DNA of 60,000 nucleotides from Branchiostoma floridae. Lineage: Eukaryota; Chordata; Leptocardii; Amphioxiformes; Branchiostomatidae. The notes beneath the pieces were generated by a model. That model did not search any database, was not told the DNA's origin, and saw nothing but the letters and a program-made list of their open reading frames with translations. The DNA lies in assembly GCF_000003815.2 (NCBI RefSeq), contig NC_049980.1, positions 20,071,743 to 20,131,742 of the forward strand, given 5' to 3'. The number at the start of each line of letters is the position of its first letter. Position 1 is the first letter of the stretch. The position numbers and the translations under genes are program-made. Positions 1 through 13,696 of the stretch are shown in pieces.

Positions 1-3000
1 ATTATCCAGGATATCATAACCATAACAAGACGAGAACGAGGGACAGTGCTAAAGAAAGCTGCAGCGCTAAGGAAAGCCTCGGGACCCAAACTTAATCATT
101 TCTGAGGAGAAGAACCAACCACGACCACGTACCGAATTTTAGAACAATCCAGTTGTAGCTTTGTTTAGCACTGCAGTTAAACCTCAGAATGATAAAGAAC
201 CCTCCCACCCATCAGTGAGATAAACCAAAAAACAAATAGGCAAAGCACGATGTGCACAATTTCACACCCTGCCTTTTCCTTAAAGCGTGTAAATTACTTC
301 TGATGAAATCTACCGCCGCGTGCAAATTAACCTTAACCGAGCGATCAATTTGCTTTCCCTTTCCCTGGCGAACATCATCACTTGTGGGGACAGGATTTGT
401 GGACCAATGTTTGAGTGAAGTTACCGCAGCTTCCATCAGTCGTTTCACAGGTTTCTCTTAAACTCTCTTTAGTTACCATTACGCATCGGGCGATGCTCCG
501 AACACTTTGTATGTATCTTTGTTAGCTTAGCCAATAAGATTGTGTTCTTTTGGTGGCGTTTGTTTGCTTGTTATGGTAACGTTGTAACTCAAGGAGCTTT
601 GGAAAGATTGTTTTCAGATTTTCCTCACGTGGTTAGGTCCGACTTGGCCTATTGGTCCTCCTTATGGCTCCCATTGTTATTGCAGTGTAGCGTCCGGGTT
701 TTGTATCTCATTTATAATAAAAGTTGTTCTTTACTAACCTTTTGTGATTTCTATAAGGGTAAGGATCGCATAATTTACACTAAGAAAAAATCATGCACGG
801 AAAAGAAAAAAAATGCGTCCGGCAGAAAATGCTTGTGAAGGAAGCGTTTCTTGTTTCTATGGCTGTAAGTGTCTGAGAATGGCAGTTCAGTTCGACTCAT
901 AGACATAATAAATATACCACTTATAAACTTTATGGCGTTCTAGATGAAGCCAAAGTGAGGGAAGTCGTTCAGTTGGGCATTAATCTTAAGTAGGTGACTA
1001 TGGGACACGATTAGGGCAAGTGAGTGTCTTAAGTCGCTTTTATCGCTCTTACGAAGACCTGATTATGGACAGGAAATTTCAATCATTAAGTTGATATAGG
1101 GAATTAATGACATTAAGTACAGGCCATATTGGAATAATTCAATGGATACGGAGACACCGGGTCTAAGTATTTCATCAGAAGAGTGTCCCTGGTGGGTTAT
1201 TTCACTTGCCGTGTTCCTGCCGCCTGGATGGCTTAGGGTCCCTGGAGAGGGTGCATCTACAGTATGTGTTGGGCAGGCAGACTTATCTAGTCATAATTAT
1301 AGTAATAACTTTATTGATATCAATATCTGTATATGACACAATGTATGGCAACTTGCACAGTAATTGAAGGAAAGCAGCCTACAAAAGACTGTGTTGTAAA
1401 GAATGAGATTTGACTCATCTTTATAAACAATGTATGTATAAAGAAATAAGGTCTATATAAAAGACGATTGTTTTGTCTAATTTCTGTTTAATGTAGGATC
1501 GAACAGGAGGAGGTCCAAGTTAGCAAGATAAATATTTTCCACCATATTGGATGGTCAAACCTGGACGTTCCTTGGGAACGCCTTTGCTATTGTACATATA
1601 CAACACAAGGGTGCATGTGTGTGCGGACATTCAGACGACACCGGACAATGTGCCTCAGTGCTCGCCGTCTCTCCTGGACAAAACATGAACAACTCCGGCC
1701 TGCCATTGGCTGTCCCCCACAGGTCGCCCTGAGGTGTGTGCACGCTACGGCCTCACTCTGACAAGAACTATATAACGCATCTCCACAGCTAGTTATATTC
1801 AACAGGGCCCGACACGGGGTCGGATTAAAGCCTTCACAAAGTGGTCTCAACGCCTTTTAAAACGGCCCGAACCTGACCCCGTGTCGGCCCGCTAATCAAA
1901 AACTGTGCGACAATAGTTGGAGGCCAGGGTTAATGGCTCCAACCTAATCGAGCTGTCACTTAGATGGATCTGAGGAATTGAAGTGAGTCTGATTGCCATT
2001 CCGTGAGCTTCTCGTGAGGAGTACGGCACGGATAGCGGCGGGGTCAGGCGGAACGCCGCCGCCCGGCGCAGGGTGGCCTCGTCAAGGAGGTTATACGGAG
2101 ACCTTCCTAGTTTCGTCATCATCTCTCTCCTACCGGGCGTATGTTATTCGACTCGGTAGTACTTTCAGATAGAAGCTTGTGTACAAATTGAAGAAACAGT
2201 ATTTTTCCCATTAATGTATTGAAAATATATCTTGAAGATGTAACGTTACATTGATTTTAGAACCATATTTGGAAAGTCCTTCACAGTACTTACTAAGGGG
2301 ACGTAGTTGCCACAAACAAGTTAGGATTGACAACGCGATTTAAGTGAATGTTACGTTGTTATATGGAATATTCCAGATCCATGTACAGATATGGAGTCGT
2401 CAGCTTAAAAGTTATTCATTCGTATGAATTTTGGACAAGGATACTGTGAAAATGAAAATAAAAACTACTACAATTAAACGAAATGAAATAAATAGATAGA
2501 AAGATCGGCGAAAACTAGAAAAGAATGAGAAAACGAGGCCACCTTTTTGTAGAATGATATACGGAGTCACTCAATCAATCAATCTTGTATAGATTATTGG
2601 AAAATGACAAAGGCATGTGACATACTATCGCCGGGAAGGGAAGGTACCATTATCATGCAATGTGTACATGTAAAGAAGACTTTAGACACATTGCATAGGG
2701 AGCATTAGGTATTGAGCATTAGCATTAATGTTCTATTAATGTAACTTGATTACCCGATGCATGGTGAAAAGAGGACAGTTTTGTAACAAAAGTGGTTACG
2801 TGTTCAACGTATCAGCTTCGTAAAAGAACCCCGGGCGCAGGAAATTGGGGCTTTAGAAGGCCAACGGAAAGGAACCATATGGAGACGAGTCACTTGGTCT
2901 AGATTACATCAATCCACACCGGACTCGTGCTTTGTTGCTTTAGCTACCATGACTCAGGAGACAAAATGATATATTTTGGTGTGAAAATAAGCCCAAAATG

Positions 3001-5740
3001 TCTCTTTTAAGTAGGATTGACAAATGAACAAATCAACAACTATCTAATTTAGAACGAGGTTGCTTGATCACACATACACATACACACACACACACTCACC
3101 CGGTCCGGTTTGTCGTCTGTTGTTGTCAGGTGAGAGTTAGAGTCGTGCTTGCACGAAGACGTTAATACTAAATTTCAGCAATTATAAACATACAATTTCA
3201 GTTGAAAGTAGGCAAAAGTGTAAGAAAATAACTTATTTACAAAAATCTGCGTACCTCGACCTCCAAATGAAGATTTGTTTGAAACACGTTAATCTACATG
3301 TGTGCCAGATTTAATGTTTTTAGAGTAAGTTGAATTTTTCATCAATGCCGCTGGGCTGTTGGCAGAAGTATGACTTTGGCCCAGACTCCCCCCGTGTGTC
3401 CACTAGCCATTACTACAGCTTATCGCCAAAGTAAATGACCTGTGCCGCCGGCTGGATGGCCATTGCTCCCTGCTGTCGCCATGGAAAGGGGGTGCTCTTG
3501 ACCTAGGGGCAGGACCTATGCCCACCAAATGTAATTAACCATTTCAAAAATGCAATAAAAGACAGATACGGTTTGGTGATTTAAGTGGTGGTAAATTGCA
3601 TTATCGTTTCTACCCCCACCCTTCCCTTACAAACGAATGCCGGCTGTGTTTAAAATGTGGCACCTTCAATTCACTGGAGGTCCGTACTTGGACAAAGGAC
3701 ACCGTGCGTGCTGGACATATCTAGTATGCGTATGTCAGTACCATTGTATGATATACGGGCCTCATGAAATTGTGGAATCAAACGTTAGCTACGTTCGATA
3801 CTTATGTAGTCAACTATACGAGCCTCACCAAGCGGTCATGAAATAACAATTAAAGACAGAGACCGTGTAACGTTGTGTAGTTTCTGTCTTTTGGATAAAC
3901 ATATGGGTATTCCATCACGTGAGTCCAACCCACCCATTAGTACCACACGCAAGAGAACATTCACAACTAGCGCCGTCTTCACTGTTATATGCAAGACCAG
4001 GATGAATAAACGCACTTGCCGTGCACGACAAAGCGAAGCCAGAAAAAGCAGTCCAACAATGCTAAGCCACAACGCCCCCGAAGTTGCTTGACGAATTCAC
4101 AGAAAAGTCAGCGCACACAGCGAATCCAGCGCACAATGCGTGAAGATATCCTTCAAAGGGCGAAACAAATCCTTAATCATGCCATAAGCGCTTAGTCGGA
4201 ACGTCGGTAGCATCTGTGACCTTCTAGGTAATTAGATTAAATCTCTCCTGATTCCCAAAGGTAAAGTCAGTGGTGTCGTATGTAACTATCGTGATCATGC
4301 TGTGTGAAGTAGCTACAGAGACGGCGCGGTACTTTGATCAGGAAGGCTTTCACACTGTTTCCACGAGCAACGTCCCTAATTCCAGCTCACTCACCTGTCC
4401 TTGGTGCTGATTAGCTATCCCCGTCTCACGGAACTTCACAAAACTTGTTGTTTTCGCGCGGTGGTACAAAATTCAGTGACTGTTTTGAAGCGAATTGATT
4501 TGTCTAATTGGATTAAGTTCCATTACGTTTTGCTGAATAATGGAGTGTTGTTATAAATGACCGTATGAAAGTTATCAAAGCTTGTTCAGCCTTTAACTGG
4601 TGCCCCATTTGCATTAAGTTTTGCATTCGAATGACTATGACGTGCGCATTGTCTGTCATGCTGGATGTTAAAATCTGGTACAACTCTTGCTAGGTAAATT
4701 TGAATGTATATTTGTCACGAGTAAACACATTATATATATACAAATTTACGGGTCTGACCCTTTCGAGTTTAACCAACCAACATGGCGGCTATGACGTCGC
4801 GTGCAAGGGCTCTCTAACATGTATAAGACGATAAAACTTTTTCAAGTTTCTAACATAGCAAATAATGTAACCATGACAGAGGCCGCTACCCACTTCTGGA
4901 ATGTCACGTGTTCTGAGCAATCCCGAAAAAGACTAATGAACTGCAATTGTCGTAAAATCAGTGAATCAAAGCCTTGAGTGGGGAAAATGATTTAACCAAT
5001 GATGATGATTTCCATCACAGATGCTTGGATAGCATTGTGTTAAGAATTCTTTGCTATAGCCATGTAAGAAAACATCAGTGACTCTGAGATCGATAATCAA
5101 GCCACGGAAGTTTATCCTGACAGATAGGGCGAGTTAATACGGCGCGGCTGAATGTAATACTCTGCAAGTAATTTGGGGGATCAGATAAACTTGCGCTGTC
5201 GATCACACGCCTTCTGTTTAATACCAGAACGCCAGTTTAATCAAGGATAACTGGCCAACCGTTAAAATGCGCTTTATTGTTTTTCTGTCGAGATATACAT
5301 TAGCGTGCCGAATCACCTTGCTATGTTCAACGTAATGAAAGTTTTCAATCCTCGTTTTTTCAATCGCATTGAGTATTCCTCGTCTGGTGCTTTCCGTCCA
5401 TCTTTGCATTGTTCTCTGGCCATCAATCAGTATACCACACTGTTGTAACCATGGATGTCTTACTGTCTGCATTAAGAAATTGGCATCAGTTTGTCACCGC
5501 AAAAGCTATAGAAATCACCCAAGGAAGGCGAAAGATTTTGCCGCCGTAAGAGCTGACCGAAAGCAATCAGCATTCTAGCAATCAGCGTTTACCAACCATA
5601 CGGGACTTGCACTCACGTGTTTATAACGCAAGTATTGCCCAGCATCTTAGTTGCTTTTACTTGGAAGTTGTCAAGTACATTTGATTGCAGTTACTTCTTT
5701 ACGATGGCCAGAAAGGCACTTTACACGAACTTCTTCTTTT
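1..5740. other. Gene-free stretch
   Basis: No exon could be supported. It holds the hairpin at 1805-1890, a CpG-rich patch at about 2030-2090 (see findings), a CA microsatellite at about 3069-3100 and a possibly regulatory block at 3340-3520. ATGGCGGCTATGACGTC near 4782 combines a YY1-like word and a CRE-like word but opens only an 11-codon frame. Confidence 0.5.
1805..1890. repeat. Imperfect inverted repeat, hairpin-like, 86 bp
   Basis: The left arm GGGCCCGACACGGGGTC (1805-1821) pairs with the right arm GACCCCGTGTCGGCCC (1875-1890). The 13-bp core CCGACACGGGGTC is perfect, and one C is extra on the left. The 53-bp loop is not self-similar. It may be a tiny palindromic element or the fused ends of a deleted transposon. 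Confidence 0.6.
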
Positions 5741-5830
5741 CACCCAGGTGTAAAAATGGGTACCAGACTTCGTTCAGGGAGGTAAAAGGAAAGACTACCT
5801 TTACCTTCTGTCTGTACTGTGTATTTGGCA
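5741..5830 (+). mobile_element. Possible SINE or dispersed repeat fragment
   Basis: CACCCAGGTGTAAAAATGGG followed by TACCAGACTTCG and GGGAGGTAAAAGG resembles a body segment I recall from repeats of marine invertebrates. No head, tail or duplication is visible. Treat it as a lead only; a repeat-library search would decide. Confidence 0.3.
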
Positions 5831-8800
5831 CTGTTAATATAAGTTACAAACTTGAGTGCAGTGCCACATTGTCATTGTCTGTCCAAAACCAAAAAAGATC
5901 GGTGATGATTTTGATTTTGCTTATCTTAAAGTAACTTCTGTAGTGCCACACGCCCCAGGTATTGCTGAGTAGACGTTACTTGTTCTTCAACAGCTGAAAA
6001 TGCATTCCTCCATATAAAACATCTCCCCCAGTCGAAACGTTCTACACTTCCTATGAAACGACCGACAGTAAGAGAGCAATGGCCTCCCCCCTCAGCTGTT
6101 GACATTTTAACGGCAGTACACAGAGGTGACTCCGCCATCGTATCGTGACGACTCGACTTTGATCCCTCAACCGTTGATAAGAGCACTAACATGACTGGTG
6201 CCCATTCTTGTCCTTAACAGCCACTTTACAACGCCAAGGATCTCTTAATGCACACCAGAATTCGCCACTTACCTCGGGAGTGCTTACAAGTACCTCATCA
6301 TAAAAGGGAACATGACAGAATTCTGAATTTCACAAATTTAGTGATACCTTTTTTGGTGGATTGTTATGCTTACATGCACGTGAACGGAGATGACATTTCT
6401 TTGTTTCTTCGACTCTCACTTAAAACTTGTTTTATATATGTGTCCTACCAGCAGCAGATCCATTGTCCTTAAAGACATTTGCTTTAACAAAGTGTTAGCG
6501 CCACCCGTGCGTGTATATTACGACACACTTTTAAGCTAGCAACCTAGTTGCCCCGAGATACGCCTAGTGTACAGTTAATAGAACCCTGGCTGACACAGAA
6601 CAACCCAATACTTAGGCAATAAATATTTACAGTTTAATCAATGGCGACTCCCTTCTGTGGTCCCTAAAATTGATGACCGGTGGGGGGAACAACCGAAGTT
6701 AAGGAAAGGTAATATGTATACTTAATGACGTTTGTCGACATGACAAATAGCCTGGGCTTTGTCGAGGTCTCCGGGCTCTGTTGTGTTAAATGTTAGAAGA
6801 GTGGAACTGTTAAAGCTTTTAAGATGTTCTTTACAAATGCATTCCATTAGTAAACTTCGCTTCGGGTTAACTCTGCTGGGGCCGGCGGGAAGGATACATG
6901 GTAGGATGATGGATTGTTTAGCCGGGACATGTAATTGAAAGGTGAATTTGTGAGGGGCCCAATTCTGCAGGTAATGGATTTTCCCAGGCAATATTCTATT
7001 CTGTAAATAACAGATTAACCAGAGGGCCCTCCCTTGGCTACTTTGGTAAAAGCCAGGGAAAGTCAGATTTCTGTTGCGCTCGTTTGTGAACGTAAATTAA
7101 AGGAATCTGAGACTGTTAGCCCTTGATAGATGATAGCTCTCCTGCTGGAAAAGTGTTGTTCCTTTCCGTGATGCCGTCACAATGAAGGATAGACGGTGAG
7201 CCAGCAGGATGTAGTTAAGTACTGTATTCAGGGCCAACCGATGTGTATTATCGGCTAGATGGGCGGCTGTATGTTCCGAGGTTTCATCAATAGCAGTGTC
7301 TGTGATCCACGGACGTGTGACCTCGTTTGTTAGATGGGGATGTTTAGTACCGTAAATGTCGAGGAGAAACTTTACGGAAACCTCTGAAACCTTATGTTTA
7401 TCTCCTTCCTCCCTCTTATTCTCGTCTGTCTGTCTGTCTGTCTGTCTGTATACCACACTAGATGTGTTTGTCAGTCTGTCTGTCTAATTCCCACTTCCTG
7501 TCCGTCCCTATCTGTCTCTCTGTCACTCTCATCTTGATATGTGAATTCTCACCAGTTTCCTGACCCCTTGCCAAGACTTGCGCCACCAATTCATACACTA
7601 TGTATGCGTACGTAGCTGTGGTGGCAATGCACTTCTCGCTGGGAAGGCTAAGTTATATATGCCAAACTTACTTTTCAGTGTATTGACAATATCTTTATTA
7701 TGTCATATCTAAATGTCCCATTCCCCCAGTACTAGTATGTGGGCATGAACCAACTGGCAGAATAGTAACAACATTCGCGGCCTTCCGTGGACCATTGAAG
7801 TACAACCGGCTAAGCAAATGCCAGCGGATCCTTAATTTGTCGGCGAAGTCGTTTATGTACTTCCCGCCCTCTTCCCCTACGAATCCGCGGCAGCAAATTG
7901 TATTTCATGGCCCAACGCCCTCCGCACACAAAAAAATGATGAATTGGCTGTTGCTTAGTTATTCTCTTGTTTTAGTCATCATCACACTCGCCCGAGATGG
8001 CCCGGCATACACGGCCCGTTTAATGCCGACATCTACCGCCGGATAGATGATCCATAACGGACGAAGATTAAAGCTCGCCGGTTGGAGATAATTACGTCTC
8101 AATTGTATGTCAGAGGTGAACAGCGGTGTAATGAACAAATTGCACAAAGGTGGAAAGGGCAATTGGGTGACAAAAATCACGCAGGTAGAGGTCCCACCTT
8201 TTGCACGGTATCTTTGCGCTGATCGGTCGACTGTGAGACACTCGTGGCTCACATGTCGTCGATTATATATATACATACATTTATCCACAATCTTTCTCTA
8301 TCCGCTGGTGCTCTTTCAGGGGCAAGCCAGGTTCAAAACAAATGCTATGTTTACATCTTATGAAATTACAACGTGTACGTATATTGCCCTTTGGCATGAA
8401 TGGTATAATAGGCGTAAATGTGGCATTCGTATGTATGAAACATGACCCATATGTTGAAGTGCTTGATTACTGGTTTCCTCCTTTCATCTACGATATAATC
8501 ATTTGGAGCGCACGGTTGAGAAATTTGATACACTCTTCTTTGCTGATCAAAACGAGCAAACGATAAACAATACGAGCCTATAAAACGGTTATAGGATCTA
8601 CTATTTGCATTTCTTAGAAGGCCACATCTAAGCATACAGAACATGAAAAATGTTTGTTTCCTCCACGATACACCAAAATTTTACAAGATTTTACAGCATG
8701 TTTAAACGATGTTCAATGCAAACTCATACGCCTGTCAATAGCCAATAACAATCATGGAGCTCCCTTGTGACTCACAAATGTCCTAACGATATTGTTAAAA

Positions 8801-9280
8801 TTATGTTATGATTATATTCAGTTGAATATTATGGAAATGCAAATGATCACTTGTGTGCTGGTTCGCTGTGATTATACATACCTGCTTGTAAATAATTCCA
8901 TCTAAACCGGATATCCTTGGTTGTACGTAAATACCGGTATTTGATTTAGCGACGGCAAAGATAAAGTAACATGGAAATATACGACATGATATCTGTAAGA
9001 TGTAGATAATGGTATAGATGCAGCATGATGATATTTTAGAATTCGATTAAAATAAAGAAAATCCGCTTTAGTTATGATAATGAAACATTAGCCTAATGTC
9101 TGATCGTCAACGCCTCGTTGTTACAGCATGAGTCAAAAGTTACTAGCTGAGTCAGATGTCCTGATAGTGTAGCCAAAAATCATTCACATACTCACATGTG
9201 TAACACATATATGCTTGTGCTGTGCATTATTTAAAAAAATGTGATAGAATCATCTAAGCTTGTGTAATGCCTCCATTTTC
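5831..9280. other. Gene-free stretch
   Basis: Nothing coding was recognised. A TCTG tetranucleotide microsatellite lies at 7424-7448, with more TCTG words up to 7515. The rest is unique-looking A/T-rich DNA with short chance frames. Confidence 0.5.
7424..7448 (+). repeat. GTCT tetranucleotide microsatellite
   Basis: Six uninterrupted GTCT units, with further interrupted units up to about 7515. Confidence 0.9.
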
Positions 9281-9631
9281 TTAGATAGTTTCACGTTGTT
9301 CAAAGAGCCGCTGGAGTTTGCGGTCATCACCCAATAGGCTGACTGCATAATAGTTCTTGTCAATAGCCCGCCAGTGATGCCATGGTGGAAATATGATTTG
9401 CAACACGCCTAAATTGTACTGCAACCACCAGGGAATAAACGCGTGCACCACATCAGATATACCATACCATTTGTATGGCTTGTGGTTCCTATGTGTGTGC
9501 CGGGAGTTCACACCCGCACGGTTACCACAATCTGTACGGATGCGAGAGTTACCAGTACAACGCAATTGTCTAATACATTTTTGAGAGATATGGGTGCATG
9601 GTTCATGGGTCCTTCTGAGATGCGATTCCAT
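9281..9631 (-). pseudogene. Orphan open frame with RIRTDCGN motif, possible transposase/integrase relic
   Basis: A 116-codon frame contains RIRTDCGNRAGVNSRH and later PYKWYGISD and FIPWWLQY. RTDCGxxNG is how the DDE-type integrase core reads in some animal transposon-derived proteins I recall, followed by an HKYG..W segment. Only this trace is left, no further exon is visible, and codon use is not distinctive. It could equally be a chance frame. Confidence 0.2.
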
Positions 9632-12600
9632 TTACACAAGCTATACAGCCGAGACAAGTAGCAATACGTTATCTCTCACGCTTACGAGTGTATTCAACGA
9701 GCGCTATTGTCGCAGCAGTTAGCATGTAAGTCATGCAACTCAATTGTGCCAAATTGTCGTAGCGATTAGATAATGACTAGAGGGGATGCCTTATGGTATT
9801 CTTAATGGGAAAACCTGCACACACCATTAAAAGGAAATTGCACTTGTTTCTGCAATAACATCGGTGTTTGAGTTGGAAATGTTTCCCAGGCGTATCTGAG
9901 ATATAGATTAACTTGGCGTTTTCCCCGCTTCAGCGATACTTTAATTACATTTTATAGGCGACGGCAGCGTTTATTACATCAGACAAGGGACTCCCCACAA
10001 TATTGTGCTGATCAATCTACACCGCGTAAAAGATCGACCAGATTACACATAGTGACTCCTCTGACAGGAATTTCTAGCTAATATCGCACAGACGGGTCCG
10101 GCTTCTTGAATAATTTAAACCGGTTCTCTGACACAGAGTGAAGTTATCGTTCGCACAATACACTGGAAGCCACCTACTTAAGTAGTAAATCCGCTATAAT
10201 AGAAACTGTACCGTCGGGGCAATAAGCCAGCTTTGGTGTTAATGGACGGACAGGGCTCGCTCGACCAACACTTTGATTATGGTTTATGTACACGGGCGGG
10301 GTTTATTGTGGATGAAGGGAGATTCACTACATTACTGCTTGTATTGATCTAAATGAAGTAAACGAATAGTTGGATTACGAGCGGGCTTCACGCTCGGTGT
10401 GGTGCGGGTTTTAGGGTGATTGCAGCCGCGGGTGAGGCGGAGGTGGGGCCGTGGATCACCGGGACGTGGCGAGAAAGGCTAAAGAAACCGGTCAGAAGTT
10501 TTTACCTGGGCGCAAACTGTGCGAGCTGAACAAAAATCTACACGGTACATCAAGACCTATATCATCATGATTTTGTCATTCTGGTCATTGTAGAAGTTGA
10601 ATCCACACACTGGATTATGGTACTTACTCTAAGTTGTACACACGTTTTTGTGGCCTGTACTTAGCAAACTTGTGAAAATTTGTACCTTTAACCTTGGTCT
10701 ACATTCGAAATTCGTCGTTAGTGGTTTCACATACTCTCATCACACCTGTCTTCCTAAACAGGGAAGGTGCCTCATGTCTTAAGAAAATAAGGATCCTTAG
10801 GATATTAGTCATTATTAACATTTCAGGACCCTTATAACAATCTATCCCATGTTTAGCACATCTTCATAAACGTTTCACATTAATACACAGTTTTAAAGAA
10901 TTGTCAACTGCTTTAAAGCACCAGACAAATCATTGCATGGGTGTGGTAACTTCCGCTGAGATCCTCTGTAATAATGCTGCTTTAGCATCTAAACCAAGCC
11001 AAGAGACAGAGAGTAAGTAACATGTGCGATTCCTACTCACAGCATCATCTAGGGGAAGCAGTGGCAAGATGAGAAACTATTTGGAGTCATGTGTAAGTGG
11101 AGCAAGCGTCATGTGTATTTGTAGATAAAGACCGCCCTACTAGTGAGTCAGAAGCTATATCCTAGTATGAGTATGCCATAGTTTGCTACAAAGGCATTAT
11201 ACAGTTTTCTCATTAATTCTGCAAATTGGGTTGTGATTTGCATTATTCATACCTGTTGACGTTCCTCTTGGTCTAAGTTCCATAAGTATCGAGTATGAAG
11301 TTCCTCAGCACAGTCATTTAGCACAATTGCAATACGAGTATAAATTTTCCTCATTAACCATGCAAATCAAGTTATAATCTGAACTATTAACATACTATTA
11401 CGCTGGGCTTCATCAAAGCTACAAACGGGTAAAAATTCATAAAAATTCATTAATCCTTTCTTGACTTATCCTATTTCAAAGTCTGCATCTAAATTGCCTC
11501 CTGCAGTTCCGAAAAAGCTGCTACAGGACCCAAACACATGTACGTTATTCCCGATCACAAGAGCTATCAAAAACCCATAGCTCGTATAGAACAGATACTA
11601 AAACCGGAAAGTCCGCTACAGTACCAATGAATGCCACTAGGAGACCCAAAATCTAATGTTTTCGAGGTCTCATCAACAACTACCCACGTTCCAAGTATCA
11701 AGGCAATCCACGAAGGCTTCCCGAGCTATCGTGTTCACACACAGACACACAACACACGAACGATTTCTAAAGCATATCCTTTTTGGCGAAGGTAATTATG
11801 CAGTACAACACAAGTTCCTAAAGAAGAATGGCGAATATTTCGACGTAGGCTGGTCATGTCCTACTGGAATGTGGCCATAAGATGCAACATTGACCCTACG
11901 ATTTTGATAAGATCTTGGAAGAAGTCGACATTACGTTTCTATGCGGAAACACCTCTCCCAGAAGAGAAAGAGTCATTTCCACCGAAGCGGCCCCTGTAAG
12001 CGGGTGACGCTGATGGATGAAACGTAGCCTGCCTATGCACCGGCACATTCGGACCGAAGTGCACTATGACGGCGAGAGGAACTGCGTCTGGCATCTTTAT
12101 TCAACGAGTGAAATTGGCTTTGTCAGTCCAATCAACACTCAATCTGAAGGCAATCTCGGAAGAAGTAAGCAATTTTCCAGTACGCGAGTTTATTCATGGA
12201 GGTGTCGGGTCCGGAATACGCAGCGAGATAAATGGCGGATAATCGAGGTAATTAAAAGTCTGAATAATGTGTGGCTCGATTTCACTTAGGTGATTGAAGA
12301 GGTGCCCTTTCTGGTTGCAGGCACATCATTAATAGAAGGGTGATGGCTGTTGCCGTCAATGGATCGCTTAATTCGCATTTGTAAAGTTCAGAATGCAGAC
12401 GTGCGGAGGACCAGAGTTCAGCGGGAAGAACGGGAAGCTTGGTGTCAAACATGGTGCTTTGCTCAGTCTAATGGCCAGCGATTGCCACAGAGGCATCTGG
12501 AAATAGAGGAACATTTGAGGACACAGAGGCTTTATTTGCCCTAGCAATTCAATGGCAAAGAATTCACTTATATAATACTTTCGTCTTTTTGAAAATGTAT

Positions 12601-13147
12601 ATGGTCAGTGATTGGTCACTGTAATATTTTACGCACATTCCACATGAAGCATGGCAGAATTGAGTGTACTAACGTTCTTTCCTTCTCAGGACAAATTGTA
12701 GCACGAGAACAAAAACACAAGTTGTCAAAAAAAATCAAATGTAGTCCGGCACATCACGGCCATCATATTCACCATAGTGTTCATTTTTCTCTATACTTTA
12801 ACGAACTAGCCTTTCTGGTAATTTGTCAACTGGGTTGTTGGTCAAAACATCGTAAAAGTAGTTGGACATATAAACAGCTGTACAAAATGTAGTTGACGTG
12901 GTCTTGAACATTTTGCTGAAACAAGTTTTCCTACTTGAAACTTTGGACTCATGCAAGTCTCTCCAAACACCAGTCTTACTTTGTATTCTTCAAGGACTCT
13001 TCTTATGTGATCTTCCATCCTTAACCGTTTTAGTTGAATCGACTTCCAATCTGCTATACGTCAGGGATCCGGTCCAGCCTCTGGGGATCCCGTATGTCGA
13101 TATTTAACCGTTCAAACGACAGTTTGCCACCATCAGATAAATGCTCT
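9632..13147. other. Gene-free stretch with a possible regulatory block
   Basis: No supported exon. 10195-10330 is unusually rich in GTTAATGG, TTTGATTATGG, CAATAAGCC and GGGTTTATTGTGG words. 11203-11394 holds a degenerate repeat pair. 11480-11750 has the look of a dispersed repeat (CTGCTACAGGACC and CCGCTACAGTACC recur 90 bp apart). Confidence 0.4.
11203..11394 (+). repeat. Degenerate direct repeat pair (POU-octamer-like words)
   Basis: 11203-11252 and 11344-11394 share TTTTC(C)TCATTAA..TGCAAAT..GTT.T.ATCTG.A.TATT..CATAC in the same order, 141 bp apart. ATGCAAAT and TTTGCATTA words recur. It looks like two decayed units of a repeat. Confidence 0.45.
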
Positions 13148-13218
13148 GCCGTTAAGCAAATATGAGATCATCGTAGATTTCCTACAAATCGCCCAGGAAC
13201 CACTGCAGGGCGCGTCAT
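13148..13218 (+). repeat. Dispersed repeat, copy 1
   Basis: This 71-bp segment starting GCCGTTAAGCAAA aligns without gaps to 17278-17348, with about 54 of 71 positions equal by eye. It lies 90 bases before a candidate orphan exon. Class unknown. Confidence 0.65.
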
Positions 13219-13308
13219 AACTTGTCCGTGATACCATCAAAGATACCGAAATCAACACCGCTGGCAGCCAAGTCATGACATTTTGCATAAATTTGTTCTT
13301 TTTTTTAG

Positions 13309-13470
13309 GTATTGAGTTAAGGGGACACTTACCCAGGGAAAAGATCGTGTTAGAGGCGATTCATTCAGTGTTATCAGATGAGCAGTACAAACAACACAGA
13401 TCGAGATATGTAGTAAACTTTGTAGATCACAGAGCGCTGAAATGGTCAGTCATTTACTTCAAGACTTATC
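13309..13470 (+). CDS. Candidate orphan exon running into the assembly gap
   Basis: A long pyrimidine run and AG (TTCTTTTTTTTAG, ending 13308) open a frame reading GIELRGHLPREKIVLEAIHS, VLSDEQYKQHRSRYVVNFVD and HRALKW before the gap. The peptide has a natural amino-acid mix and no low complexity. I do not recognise the family, and no partner exon was found. It could be part of a transposon or a single-exon fragment of an unknown gene. Confidence 0.25.
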
Positions 13471-13696
13471 NNNNNNNNNNNNNNNNNNNNNNNNNNNNNN
13501 NNNNNNNNNNNNNNNNNNNNNNNNNNNNNNNNNNNNNNNNNNNNNNNNNNNNNNNNNNNNNNNNNNNNNNNNNNNNNNNNNNNNNNNNNNNNNNNNNNNN
13601 NNNNNNNNNNNNNNNNNNNNNNNNNNNNNNNNNNNNNNNNNNNNNNNNNNNNNNNNNNNNNNNNNNNNNNNNNNNNNNNNNNNNNNNNNNNNNNNN
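13471..13696. other. Assembly gap (226 N)
   Basis: An unbroken run of N. Open frames crossing it are artefacts. Confidence 1.

Noticed and set aside
4782-4817. Short frame starting ATGGCGGCTATGACG
   Set aside because: Only 11 codons before a stop and no donor; the YY1-like and CRE-like words alone do not make a gene.
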